A DNA stretch of 64,000 nucleotides from Streptomyces antimycoticus (GCF_005405925.1 NZ_BJHV01000001.1:6882001-6946000); one strand, 5' to 3'; shown: positions 17,586 to 27,089, counted from the first letter of the stretch. The notes: generated by a model not told the origin, from the letters alone. Translations and numbers: made by a program.

Positions 17586-18110
17586 TCACAGTCCGGTTCG
17601 CTGGATGTAGGAGATGACGGTCAAGGTCTCGTCCTCTATGGTCCACGGTGAGGTGCACTGGAGGACGCCACCGGTCGCGGTGGCGGGCTTAACGGTGCGG
17701 TCCAGCTTGATGGAGTGCACGATCACAAGGGCGTTGTCCGGGGCGAACTTGCGCTGCCATTCGACCTCGGCCCGCGTCAGGATGATCTGGCTACCGTCGG
17801 ACGTCGTCCCCTTCACCTCCACGTGAAGCTTCTCGTCCCCCCGCTTCAGCTCCAGGTCGTACGACTTGGTGGCGCCAACGTCCTTTAGGGTCCATCCCTG
17901 GGCCTTGAAGTGTTCCGTGGCGAGCAGAACACTGCGCTTCTCAATGGCCCCGCGCTCGGCGGCTGTGAGACCGCCTTTGCGGGCGCTCCTGCGGTTCGTG
18001 ATGGTCGCCGCACTCTGCGTTGCCTCGCGGACCTCCGCCGAATGTAAGGGGTCGCGTCTGCGGCCTTGTAGAGGCGCCCCAAGAGCCGTGCTGGAAACAG
18101 GTGCGCACAA
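17586..18110 (-). pseudogene. DUF3883 (NO VEIN C-terminal) nuclease-like protein, probably truncated
   Basis: The C-terminal 125 residues match the DUF3883 pattern: LTAAERGAIEKRSVLLATEHF, WTLKDVGATKSYDLEL, LHVEVKGTTSDGSQIILTRAEVEWQR. They include the D...E-x-K core of a PD-(D/E)XK-like nuclease fold. Upstream of about 18035 the frame runs antisense to a TPR-regulator remnant and contains no convincing start codon; a TTG at 18110 is only a placeholder. Full-length relatives have a further N-terminal region, so this copy appears cut off. DUF3883 often accompanies helicases and restriction genes, which suits the location. Confidence 0.6.
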
Positions 18111-18111
18111 C

Positions 18112-18393
18112 GCAAGCCGCAGTGATTCGAGGTACCAACGCCGTGCTTTGTTCGAAGGCGCCTGGCTCGCCCTCGGACACACCGCGCGGGGAGAGCTTGA
18201 GCTGGCCTGCGAGGTCGGACAGATCGCTGCCAGACGGTTGGAGACCGTCCACTCCCCGCGCAGCACCGCCTTGCTGCGACAGCTTGCCGTTGCTCTCCGG
18301 CGTCGCCAGCGCAACTCCTACGTCAGCGGCTTTCTGCCCAGCCTCGAACAGGCTCTCGCCCAGCACGGCGCCGCTCAGCGTCCTCCCCGTTAG
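18112..18393 (+). pseudogene. remnant of a TPR-type regulator (C-terminal end only)
   Basis: The frame ending in TAG at 18391-18393 reads as the last helices of a Streptomyces TPR/XRE regulator: RALFEGAWLALGHTARGEL, ELACEVGQIAARRLETVHSP, STALLRQLAVALRRRQRN. No N-terminal helix-turn-helix or start codon precedes it; the sequence switches abruptly into the DUF3883 gene on the other strand. The amino-acid-oxidase-like gene starts 10 bp later. In relatives, a regulator of this kind is often followed directly by such an enzyme gene. The join near 18.1 kb is therefore a deletion or insertion breakpoint. Confidence 0.5.
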
Positions 18394-18403
18394 AGTCGGG
18401 GCC

Positions 18404-19357
18404 ATGAGCGGAAGCGAGCGCGTCGTCGTCGTTGGGGCCGGAGTATCGGGTCTCACCACCGCCGTCGTCCTGGCTGAGGCTGGGGTGAGGGTGCATGTGG
18501 TCGCTTATGAGTTGCCCGGACTGACGTCGCTGGCCGCTGGGGCGATGTGGGGGCCATATCTGGTCGAGCCGAAGGACAAGGTCGCCCAGTGGAGTCGGCA
18601 CTCCCTGGAGGTTTTCCGCGACCTGGCCGGTGAGTCGGCCCCAGGGGTCCGGCTCACCAGCGGCATCGAGGCTTCCCGTGCTGCGGAGAGCCCTCCGGAC
18701 TGGGCCACAACGCTGCCTGGCTTCCGCCCGGCCGAGCCTGCTGAGCTTCCGGCAGGTTTCACTTCCGGCTACCGGTTCACCGTCCCTCTGATCGACATGC
18801 CGGTTTACCTCGATTACTTGCAGCGCCGCTTGAGGGAAGCAGACGGGACGATTGAGCAGCGTCGGCTGTCTTCCTTCGCCGATGCTGGGCCAGCTTCAGC
18901 GATGGTGAACTGCACAGGACTGGGTGCTGGCGTTTTGATTCCTGATCCGGATGTGCGGCCGATCCGCGGGCAGCATGTCATTGTCGCTAACCCAGGTCTG
19001 ACGGAGTTCTTCTCGGAAGATACCGGCCTGTCTCCTGATCTGCTGTGCATCTACCCACACGGCGATACCGTCGTGTTGGGCGGAACTGCTATCGATGGCG
19101 ATGGGGGATTGGAAGCGGACGAGAAGGCGGCAGTCGGGATTCTGGCCCGCTGTACGGAGGTCGAACCACGGCTCGCCAACGCTGAGATACTGGGGCATCG
19201 TGTCGGTGCCCGGCCGACTCGTGACCCCGTGAGGCTGGAGGCGGACCCGCTGCCGGACGGAACGCCGTTGGTGCATAACTACGGCCACGGTGGAGCCGGT
19301 GTCACCCTGTCTTGGGGATGTGCTGCCGAGGTGAAGCAACTCGTCGTGGGGCTCTGA
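18404..19357 (+). CDS. FAD-dependent oxidoreductase, D-amino-acid oxidase (DAO) family
   Basis: 317 residues from an ATG at 18404. The N-terminus is an FAD-binding Rossmann motif (RVVVVGAGVSGLTTAVVLAEAGVRVHVV), followed by the DAO-type SLAAGAMWGPYLVEP and a central WATTLPGFRPAEPAELP region. Near the C-terminus are HRVGARPTRDPVRLE and HNYGHGGAGVTLSWGCA, the DAO signature that binds FAD and substrate carboxylate (Arg and Gly-rich loop). The family oxidises D-amino acids or similar amines to imino acids with formation of H2O2. The substrate cannot be told from sequence. Confidence 0.9.
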   Translation: MSGSERVVVVGAGVSGLTTAVVLAEAGVRVHVVAYELPGLTSLAAGAMWGPYLVEPKDKVAQWSRHSLEVFRDLAGESAPGVRLTSGIEASRAAESPPDWATTLPGFRPAEPAELPAGFTSGYRFTVPLIDMPVYLDYLQRRLREADGTIEQRRLSSFADAGPASAMVNCTGLGAGVLIPDPDVRPIRGQHVIVANPGLTEFFSEDTGLSPDLLCIYPHGDTVVLGGTAIDGDGGLEADEKAAVGILARCTEVEPRLANAEILGHRVGARPTRDPVRLEADPLPDGTPLVHNYGHGGAGVTLSWGCAAEVKQLVVGL

Positions 19358-19623
19358 ATGCTCCGCGTACTGGTGGCCCCATGAGTAATTGGGAGCTGTC
19401 GCGTTCTGACGTGACGGGGTTATAAAATCCGGCGCCTCCTTGGCGTGACAGCCGTTCCCGCAGGACTTCCCGTGGTCAGCCCGGGTGAACGCAATAGTCA
19501 GTCGGAGAGTTTGGTAGGGGCGACGCGAAATAAATCGCGATTGGTAAACCCCCTTCCGCTCTTCATGGAGCGCACGGTGTGGTGGTCGCGTTACGTCCGC
19601 ACCCCACGCCGGAGGCTACTCCC

Positions 19624-19782
19624 ATGGCGCCAATTCTGTTCAGCACTCTGTTGCTTGTGCCACCCGTGAGCCAGATTGCGCCGCTCGCGTTCAAAGAGGC
19701 GTATACATGTCTGGGCCCTGGTAAGGGACGTCATCGCCGCGTAGCGCCCGCCAGGCGGGCGGCGCGAGGTGAGAAGCGGTGA
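19624..19782 (+). CDS. small coupled ORF upstream of the ATP-binding protein
   Basis: A 52-residue frame with an excellent ribosome site (GGAGG, 8-base gap, ATG at 19624). Its TGA overlaps the GTG of the next gene (GTGA at 19779-19782). It has a hydrophobic first half (APILFSTLLLVPPVSQIAPLAF) and an arginine-rich end. I do not recognise a family. It may be a true small protein or a leader peptide that couples translation of the ATP-binding protein. Confidence 0.45.
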   Translation: MAPILFSTLLLVPPVSQIAPLAFKEAYTCLGPGKGRHRRVAPARRAARGEKR

Positions 19783-20252
19783 CTCCCGAAGCCGACGGTC
19801 GAGTAATTGTATGGCGCTGGGAAAGCTGCACCCCAGCCGCTGTGAGGCAGGCGCGCTCCGCGCTGCGGTACGCCCTGATCCAGTTGGGTATACCTGAAGA
19901 CACGATCAGCGATGCCGTACTCGCCGCCGCTGAACTCGTCACGAACGCCACCGAGCACGCCTGCGGCCCATACGAAATGCGGCTGCGTCGAGTGGGAGAT
20001 GAGCTCATCTGCGAGATTGAGGACGGAGATCCGTTCATCCCTGAGATCCCTAGGCGCCCTTCGACAGAGCCTTTCGTTCCGGATTCTGATTCCCGTGATG
20101 GTGGGCTTGAGACGTCGATCACTATGCTCTCCGAGCGAGGTAGGGGCATGCCCATCGTCGATCATCTGACGCGGGGATCCTGGGGATTCCTGCGCTCCGA
20201 AGGCCGGTCTAAGATCGCGTGGATGACGGTTGTGGAGTCCAAGGATGATTGA
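19779..20252 (+). CDS. RsbW-like ATP-binding protein (anti-sigma factor type)
   Basis: 157 residues from a GTG with GAGGTGA upstream. It is the standard short Streptomyces HATPase_c_2 protein. The N-box is VLAAAELVTNATEHA, the G1 region is ICEIEDGDPFIPEIP, and the G2 loop is SERGRGMPIVDHLTRGSWG, with the conserved GRGMPIV. Relatives bind ATP and inhibit sigma factors or phosphorylate STAS partners. No cognate sigma factor or STAS gene lies beside it. The start overlaps the small upstream ORF by four bases. Confidence 0.87.
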   Translation: MTPEADGRVIVWRWESCTPAAVRQARSALRYALIQLGIPEDTISDAVLAAAELVTNATEHACGPYEMRLRRVGDELICEIEDGDPFIPEIPRRPSTEPFVPDSDSRDGGLETSITMLSERGRGMPIVDHLTRGSWGFLRSEGRSKIAWMTVVESKDD

Positions 20253-21073
20253 CCAGACTGAGCGTGATTTCCGTGATGGACATGCCATGAACTGTGAATG
20301 TTCGGGCTTACTATCACGTGTCGCCAGTGGTGAGTAGCTCGGATGAGCCGATGACGTTTCCCCCGTCGTTTCCCCCGTCGTTTCCATCGGCGTGTCCGGG
20401 GCCGTCCTTGGATGCGACGCCCCCGTGCCGGGCATCACCGCAGGCCAGGCCGTATACGAGCCGGCTGCTGGCGAGGGCGACTGTATATCGGTAAAGCGAA
20501 GCATCCCGATCTACTGGTCAGCGTGGCCGGGCGTGCGCGGATCGCGTGTTGCTGGTTGCTCGGCTGCTGAGCTGTGGTGGATGCCTTCTCCCTACGGGAT
20601 TCATGTGCAGCGTGGGTTCTGTACGGGTCCCATGACGGGCTGGTGAGGTGCGGGTCAGGAGCACCTCGCTTCTGGGAGAGCGGGGGTGCTCCTTGGGGGC
20701 GGCTCCTGGGGTGCGAGCGGGGCGCTGTGCGCCCGCGCCGGTGCGTGTGGTCGCGGGGCCGGGTTCGGGTGGCCTGTCGGCCGATGCCGCTGGGTTTGGG
20801 CGGCGGGAGCGGCCGGGGAACGGAGGGGGAGCGGTGCTCTCGGGGTGTACCCCGTGCCTCCCGGCGGTCGCGGTTGTGCACCCGGTGTGGGGGAGCACGC
20901 CCGAGGATCTTGGAGCACCTGCTCCTGTGCGGGCCCGTGCCGACGAGGTGGACCGGTGCTGGCTCGGTGATGGCTCAGGTGTGGGGTGCGCTCGCACCCC
21001 AGGTGCGTGTGCCTGAGGTGCAGTGGGGAGCGGACCCGCTCCCTGGCGGTGGCAAAGACCCACTGCTGGAATC
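20253..21073. other. non-coding stretch of about 0.8 kb
   Basis: No reading frame here has a recognisable domain or a good ribosome site. The open frames present are arginine/glycine-rich by-products of very high GC. A tandem TTTCCCCCGTCG motif occurs at 20358-20381. The segment becomes strongly G-rich between 20640 and 21060. It separates the island cargo from the integrase module. Confidence 0.5.
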
Positions 21074-21417
21074 TCTATTGATCACGTCAGCGCCAGTTGG
21101 CCGCTTCCGTCGAACTCGACACCACGCCTGGGGGTTCCAGATGAAGAACGTCCGCGATACCCACCGCCGAGGCCTCCCCTGCCCGGCACCGGGTCGGCAA
21201 CCGTCGCCACAGCCCGGTGCCGCACTTGCGCCAGCGAGGGGCTGGGGAGCACAGGCTCGGCAGTGGCTCGGGTCGGGTTGTCTCGACGGAGACGGGGTTC
21301 TGGGTGTGCGGGTGGCCGTTCACGTGCGGCGACGGGATGACGGAGAGCGGTCGTGAACCGGTCCTCACAGCCATCTTCCGACACGCAAGATCGCGGCCTT
21401 GACGACACCACCGAGAT
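21074..21417 (+). repeat. right copy of the island-flanking leader repeat
   Basis: It is a direct, diverged copy of 3061-3346, sharing TCTATTGATCAC, CCGTCGAACTCGACAC, ATGAAGAACGTCCGCGA and the CCATCTTCCGACACGCA/GATCGCGGCCTTGACGA blocks in the same order. This copy ends exactly where the small gene upstream of the integrase begins. It therefore looks like the regulatory leader of the integrase operon. An open frame across it is not supported as a gene. Confidence 0.7.
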
Positions 21418-21613
21418 GGAGCGTCCATGGACGACGACCGGTCGCGGCAATGCTGAAACACGCACTTCAGAGGGGTTGCGGACGGTCGTGGACTACGTCG
21501 TCGTCGATGGTGGCGAGGCTCAGGCGCTGGCCCAGCGCCAGGGGGTCGCGATTCGTGAGGTGCTGGAGTGGCTGTACGCCGGTCACAGTGCCGCGAAGAG
21601 TGGCCGCGTCTGA
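21416..21613 (+). CDS. small protein upstream of the serine integrase
   Basis: A 65-residue protein from the ATG at 21416, ending 36 bp before the integrase start. The core is GLRTVVDYVVVDGGEAQALAQRQGVAIREVLEWLYA: a predicted strand followed by an amphipathic helix. Similar short frames (YVVVDG plus a helix) precede serine-recombinase genes in other Streptomyces integrative elements, as far as I recall. A recombination accessory or regulatory role is a guess from position. Upstream in-frame starts exist but would lie inside the leader repeat. Confidence 0.6.
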   Translation: MERPWTTTGRGNAETRTSEGLRTVVDYVVVDGGEAQALAQRQGVAIREVLEWLYAGHSAAKSGRV

Positions 21614-21648
21614 GCCTCCCGCCCCGAACCCTGGGAGAGAGACAGCGT

Positions 21649-23654
21649 ATGCACGGCAACCCGCCCACCACTCGGCCCTGGGCGCAGCCCGTAGTCGGCC
21701 GCCCCTGGTCCACGGCCGGTATTTCGGACGCCGCAGCGCTTCCGGTGACCGTTCCGGTGGCTTGGCTCGGCCGGACTTCTACGGAGGACGCTCAGGACCC
21801 CACCCTGTCGCTGCCCCGGCAGTTGCGTAACGCGAGAGCCGCGCTTCCGCCCGGCTGGGTGATTGTCGCGCATTTCTACGATGTGGAATCCGGCCGTAAG
21901 GAGTTGCGCGAGCGGGGCAATTCCCTTGCGCACCAGCAGTTCCAGATTCCCATTCCCCGCGATGGCAGTGTTGCCGATCTGCTTGATGAGGCGCAGCGGC
22001 CCGACCGCCGTTTCGCCGCAGTTATCTGCGAGTCCATTGAACGCGTCGCGCGCCGGACCTACTTCGGCACGAAGATCGAGTACGAGCTGGAGCAGGCAGG
22101 CGTCGCCCTGTGTGCCGCCGATGAGCCGATCGTCACCGGTCCGCGAGCCAAACGCGCCACGCCCACGCTCACGCGGCGCGTCAAGCAGGCGGTCTCCGAG
22201 TGGTACGTGTTGCAGATGCTGGAGCTGTCATGGGACGGCTTCATTGAGCATGTCTCGCAGGGCTGGAATGTGGGCAAGCCGCCTTACGGTTATCGCGCGG
22301 AAAAGGTTCCGCATCCCGTCCCGGCCCGTCGGGCGGAGGGCCGCACCAAGCATCGGCTCGTCCCGGATGCGTCCCGGGCCCCGGCCGTCACCTACATCTT
22401 CCAGCTCCGCGGACTGGACAAGCTCGGATACGACGCCATCGCCGACCGCCTGAACCTGGATCCTGTGGCGTACCCGCCCCGGAGCCCACTCGCCCCGACA
22501 TGGCCCTCCACCGCTGGAGCGGGTCGGCCGTGCGAGAGATCCTGCGCAATCCCAAGTACACCGGCTATCAGGTCTGGAACCGCCGTGCGACGACGAAAGG
22601 CGGTTGCTACAACGACCCCAAGGACTGGGTGTGGTCCCCGCACCCCACTCACGAGCCGCTCGTCTCCAAAGAGCTGTTCGATGTGGCTTCCACCGTGGCG
22701 CGGAAGCGCCAGGGGTCACGGACGACGTCCGGTCGCAACTCCCACCCGGCGACCCGGCGTTCCTATGTCCTGCGGTCGTACGTCGTCTGCGAGATCTGCG
22801 ACCGCCGTATGTTCGGCAAGAACCGCCACCGGATCTCGTACTACGCCTGTCAGGTCGACCCGAACGAACACCGGGACAAGTCCTGGTTCGGCGGGCATCC
22901 CAAGAGTTTGTGGGTTCGGGAAGAGGTCTTGATCGCATCCGTCTCCCGCTTCTTCGCCACTCGCGTCTTCGGCCCCGACCGGCGCACCCATCTCGGAGCC
23001 GCGCTCGAAGCCGCCCGGCTCGCGGACGGGCCCGGGGACCGCACCGCGAAGGAACGCACCGCGCTGGAGCAGGCCATCAAGGCCATCGGCGAGCGCCAGG
23101 CCCGGCTCATCCGCACTCTCGCCGATGGGTTTGGTGATGACGAGCGGGCCAGCGGGGCCGACCCGGAACAGGAGAAGGAGTTCCGCGACGCTATCCGTCG
23201 GGAGCACGCCACCCTGGGTACGCGGCGCACGACGCTCGCCGAGCAGCTGGCCCGGCTGGAAGCCCCGAAGCCGGAGGTACGGTCCGTCGACAGCGCGGCT
23301 CTGCTGGACGCGCTCCCGCGCCTCGACATCGACCTCGCCCTGGTCCCGGAGGAGCTCCAGCGGCGGCTCTACGACGCTTTCGGGCTGGAGGTCCGCTACA
23401 GCCGGCCCCGCGAAGAGGTGACCCTACGGGTGACGGTCTCGGGGCATCTGCTTGACGGGCTGGTGGCCATCACCCGTGAGCTGGACCCATGGAACAAAAA
23501 ATCGGGCGCCCGCACCGAAGTGCTGGCACCCGATCATGACACCCGAGATAGACAAACGCGGCATAACCGTCGCGTTCATTCCCATCCCCTGGGTGCCCCC
23601 GGCAGGATTCGAACCTGCGCACACGGCTCCGGAGGCCGTTGCTCTATCCCCTGA
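21649..23654 (+). pseudogene. int: large serine recombinase (integrase), single-base frameshift
   Basis: From the ATG at 21649 the protein has a resolvase N-terminal domain with catalytic Ser in AWLGRTSTEDAQDP, an arginine-rich SIERVARRTYFGTKIE, and the recombinase domain start GKPPYGYRAEKVPH. The frame then breaks: AYPP continues in the next frame as MALHRWSGSAVREILRNPKYTGYQVW. That frame carries a zinc ribbon (CEICDRRMF...YYAC) and a coiled coil. Adding one C to the CCCC at 22477-22480 restores 668 codons. The stop lies inside the antisense tRNA-Arg, as expected when the attachment site abuts the integrase gene. Confidence 0.88.
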
Positions 23655-23665
23655 GCTACGGGGGC
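23594..23665 (-). tRNA. tRNA-Arg (anticodon CCG)
   Basis: On the minus strand it folds as a complete tRNA: acceptor strands GCCCCCG/CGGGGGC, D-arm AGCTCAGGGGATAGAGC, anticodon arm ACGGC-CTCCGGA-GCCGT with anticodon CCG, T-arm GCAGG-TTCGAAT-CCTGC, and discriminator A. CCA is not encoded (CCC follows). It reads CGG codons. The gene sits at the right border of the accessory island, with the end of the integrase frame overlapping it antisense, so it is the probable integration target and has been regenerated intact. Confidence 0.96.
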
Positions 23666-23878
23666 CTGTCGCTGCTGTTTTGCGGCGACGGGTAGAACCC
23701 TACCAGCTCGATCAGGGTGGTCATGAACGCTTATCGGGAGCTGGTGGGAGGGGGAGCGGAGGGGCGTATACCGCATGTGGAGGTGGGGGTGCAGGGGTCT
23801 TGGGGAAAGGTCCCTCGCACGGGGCGGAAGTGGGGAAAACCCGGACGCGGTCGTGGCTGCGCGCCTACTCTTCAGGGT

Positions 23879-24310
23879 GTGCCTGGCTTGTCCGGCCGGG
23901 TCCTTGTCGTCGACGACAACAAGGTCATCCGGCAGCTGATCAGGGTCAACCTCGAGCTGGAGGGCTTCGAGGTCGTGACCGCGGCCGATGGTGCCGAGTG
24001 CCTGGAGATCGTTCACCAGGTGCGGCCCGATGTGATCACTCTCGATGTCGTGATGCCCAGACTCGATGGGCTGCATACGGCGTCGAGGCTGCGCGCTGAT
24101 GCTCGAACGTGTCATGTGCCCGTCGCGATCATCAGTGCGTGTACGCAGTACGAGATGGACAGCGGGAAGGCGCTGGGCGTCGATGCCTTCCTCGCGAAAC
24201 CCTTCGAGCCCGTCGATCTTGTCGAGCTCGTGCGGAGGCTGATGCGGCAGGGGGCGGCCGGTGCGGCGGCTCCTGGTGATGCCGAGCCGGTTGTGGGGCC
24301 CACCGGGTAG
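23879..24310 (+). CDS. single-domain response regulator (receiver protein)
   Basis: 143 residues from a GTG at 23879, which opens VPGLSGRVLVVDDNKV; an earlier frame start would add a low-complexity leader. It is a CheY-like receiver: acidic pair VVDDNK, phospho-acceptor Asp in VITLDVVMPRLDG, Ser in VAIISA and Lys in FLAKPFEP. There is no output domain, only a short Ala/Gly tail. Such stand-alone receivers act through protein partners. It is the first gene of the conserved core block after the tRNA and lies 174 bp before the ArgRS-like gene. Confidence 0.9.
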   Translation: MPGLSGRVLVVDDNKVIRQLIRVNLELEGFEVVTAADGAECLEIVHQVRPDVITLDVVMPRLDGLHTASRLRADARTCHVPVAIISACTQYEMDSGKALGVDAFLAKPFEPVDLVELVRRLMRQGAAGAAAPGDAEPVVGPTG

Positions 24311-24483
24311 TGGTGGGCCCCAGGGCCGTTCCGTCGGTCGGTCCGGGGGCTCGGGTTTGGGTTCGTTGGTGGGGGCTGGGGCTCTTTCTCGTTTCTCTTG
24401 GGGTTCGGGGCTCGGGCTCCGTGGGCGTCCGATGGGCGAAACCGGTTCGCTTGGATACCCCCCTCCTCCCATACGCTGGTCCC

Positions 24484-25551
24484 GTGACTCCCGCCCAGCT
24501 CTCTCGCACTGTGCTGCACACCGTGCGTCGTGCCGTTGAGGACGACGAGCTGTGCGTTGCCGTGCCGGAGCGGGTGAAGGTGCGGACTCCTCCTCGGCCC
24601 GGGTGCGGGGATTACGCCACCAATGTCGCCCTGCTGCTGGCCAGGGGGGCCAGGGGTGAGGGGGATGCGCTCGTTATCGCCGAGGTTTTGCGGCGGCGGC
24701 TTGTTCGCGCTCCTGGGATCGCCCGCGTCGACATCGCCGCCCCCGGGTTCCTCAACATCACCCTCGAGGGCACCTCCCATGCTCAGCTTGTGCGGGCCGT
24801 CCTTTCCCAGGGGCTTCGCTACGGGCATGGGGATGCGCTCGCCGGGGTGTCGGTTCCGCTCGGGGCCGGTGATGAGGTCCGGGCCGCACTGGTCGCTCAT
24901 GTGGTGCGGGGGCTTGTCGATGCCACCGGGGGAGTCGTCGTTCCTGGTGACGGGCCCGTCGTGCGGGCCGTTCCGGTCTCCGGGCGTGATCTGCTCACCC
25001 GCCTCGGGCCCGATGCCGCCCGCTGGGCGCTGCTCCGGCCCGCCGGGCATGATCTGCCCGATCTCGACCCCGCCCACCTGCTCTCCCAGCGCGAGGACAA
25101 CGCCCTCTTCCGGGTTCAGTACGCCCACGCCCGCACCCGGGCCCTGATGCGGAACGCCGGCCAGTTCGGCATCATCCCCGAGCCCCAGTCCGAGCCCCAG
25201 TCCGAGCCTCAGTCCGAGCCCCCGTCCGAGTCCCACGACGCCCCCGCCGAGCCCGGCGCCTACCGCCACCCCGCCGAGGCCGCCCTGCTCGCTCTCCTCG
25301 CCGACTACCCCCGCACCCTCGAGGCCGCCGCCCGGCACCGTGCGCCCGATCGGCTCGCGCGGCAGCTCGTCGCCCTCGCCGATGGCTTCTTCCGGTTCCA
25401 TGACGCCTGCCCGGCGCTCCCGTCCGGCGAGTCCGGCGAGCGCAAACCCTCGGCCGTCCACCGTTCCCGGCTGGCCCTCGCCGATGCCGCCGGGGCGGTG
25501 CTCGCCGGCGGCCTGCATCTGCTCGGCATCAGCGCACCCGAACATCTGTAA
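24484..25551 (+). CDS. nrtL: ArgRS-related anticodon-binding protein (NrtL type)
   Basis: 355 residues from a GTG. The N-terminal 90 residues resemble the arginyl-tRNA synthetase N-terminal domain (RPGCGDYATNVALLLAR, PGFLNITL). The C-terminal half is a DALR anticodon-binding domain (REDNALFRVQYAHARTRALMRNAG, DRLARQLVALADGFFRFHDACP, SRLALADAAGAVLAGGLHLLGI). The HIGH/KMSKS catalytic core is missing, so it cannot charge tRNA. A linker has SEPQ repeats (near residue 240). It ends 27 bp before lysA. Gene neighbourhood suggests a link to amino-acid supply, but its role is not known to me. Confidence 0.82.
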   Translation: MTPAQLSRTVLHTVRRAVEDDELCVAVPERVKVRTPPRPGCGDYATNVALLLARGARGEGDALVIAEVLRRRLVRAPGIARVDIAAPGFLNITLEGTSHAQLVRAVLSQGLRYGHGDALAGVSVPLGAGDEVRAALVAHVVRGLVDATGGVVVPGDGPVVRAVPVSGRDLLTRLGPDAARWALLRPAGHDLPDLDPAHLLSQREDNALFRVQYAHARTRALMRNAGQFGIIPEPQSEPQSEPQSEPPSESHDAPAEPGAYRHPAEAALLALLADYPRTLEAAARHRAPDRLARQLVALADGFFRFHDACPALPSGESGERKPSAVHRSRLALADAAGAVLAGGLHLLGISAPEHL

Positions 25552-25578
25552 GACCTTGAGAGAGACAGCAGAGACAGC

Positions 25579-26978
25579 ATGAGCCGTTCCGCCCATCCCG
25601 CCGGGCCCCGCCACGCCGATGTCCTTCCCGAGGGGCACTACGCCGCGCCGCCCGCCGATCTCAATCAGCTCGACCCCCGCGTGTGGTCCCATACCGTCGG
25701 CCGGAACGCCGACGGCGTCGCCACCGTCGGCGGGATCGACGTCAAGACGCTCGCGGAGGAGTTCGGGACCCCCGGCTACTTCCTCGACGAGGCCGACTTC
25801 CGGGCCCGCTGCCGGGCCTGGCGGGAGGCGTTCAAGGGGAGGGGGAGGACGCCGACGTGTTCTACGCCGGGAAGGCGTTCCTCTCCCGCGCCGTCGTGCG
25901 CTGGCTGACCGAGGAGGGGCTCAACCTCGACGTGTGCTCCGCCGGGGAGCTGGCCACCGCGCTCGCCGCCGGGATGCCCGCCGAGCGGATCGCGCTGCAC
26001 GGGAACAACAAGTCCACCGGCGAGATCGAGCGGGCCGTCGAGGCGGGCGTCGGGCGGATCGTGCTCGACTCGTTCCAGGAGATCGCGCGGGTCGCGCACA
26101 TCGCCCAGCGGCTCGGGAAGCGCCAGCGGGTGCAGATCCGGATCACCGTGGGTGTGGAGGCGCATACCCACGAGTTCATCGCGACCGCCCACGAGGACCA
26201 GAAGTTCGGCATTCCGCTCGCGGGCGGGCTGGCCGCCGAGGCCGTACGGCGGGCGCTCAAGCTCGACGGGCTGGAGCTCATCGGGATCCACTCGCACATC
26301 GGGTCGCAGATCTTCGACACCTCGGGCTTCGAGGTGGCCGCCCACCGCGTCGTCGGGCTGCTGGGGGAGATCCGGGACGAGCACGGCGTCGAGCTGCCCG
26401 AGATCGACCTCGGCGGCGGCCTCGGCATCGCGTACACCTCGGAGGACGACCCCCGCGAGCCGCATGAGATCGCCAAGGCGCTGCGCGACATCGTCCACCG
26501 GGAGTGCGACGCGGCCGGGCTCGCGGTGCCGCGGCTGTCGGTCGAGCCGGGGCGGGCGATCGTCGGGCCGACCGCGTTCACGCTCTACGAGGTGGGCACG
26601 GTCAAGGAGCTGCCGGGGCTGCGGACGTACGTCAGCGTCGATGGCGGGATGTCCGACAACATCCGTACCGCGCTCTACGACGCGGAGTACTCCGTGGCGC
26701 TGGTCTCCCGCACCTCCACCGCCGAGCCGATGCTCTCCCGCGTCGTCGGCAAGCACTGCGAGTCCGGCGACATCATCGTACGGGACGCCTTCCTGCCCGC
26801 CGATCTGGCGCCCGGCGACCTGATCGCCGTCCCCGCCACCGGCGCGTACTGCCGCTCGATGGCGAGCAACTACAACCACGCGCTCCGGCCGCCCGTCGTC
26901 GCCGTACGGGACGGGCAGGCGCGCGAGATCGTCCGGCGCGAGACGGAGGAAGATCTCCTGCGGCTCGATGTCGGCTAG
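25579..26978 (+). CDS. lysA: diaminopimelate decarboxylase (single-base frameshift as given)
   Basis: LysA converts meso-diaminopimelate to L-lysine with pyridoxal phosphate. The first 85 codons run in one frame ([29 protein letters not shown]). The rest runs in another: [16 protein letters not shown] with the PLP lysine, [36 protein letters not shown] and [20 protein letters not shown]. One extra G in the GGGG at 25836-25839 gives [14 protein letters not shown] and a normal 466-residue enzyme. Loss of lysA should cause lysine auxotrophy, so an assembly error is more likely than a pseudogene. It is followed by hom, thrC and thrB. Confidence 0.93.
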
Positions 26979-27089
26979 CGAGAAAAGGATCTCGGATACT
27001 GGACCTGGGGCAGGAAATCCCGTCCAGTGCCTGAGACTGGTGCACTAACGCGCTGATGCATGAACGCGATGGATGAGAAACGAGGTCGG

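Noticed and set aside
20574..21356. 260-residue plus-strand frame before the integrase module
   Set aside because: No ribosome site or domain, extreme Gly/Arg content, and it crosses into the leader repeat; more likely non-coding.
25836..25847. Programmed ribosomal frameshift in lysA
   Set aside because: There is no slippery heptamer or downstream structure of the known type, and lysA is not known to use frameshifting; a missing G explains the break more simply.
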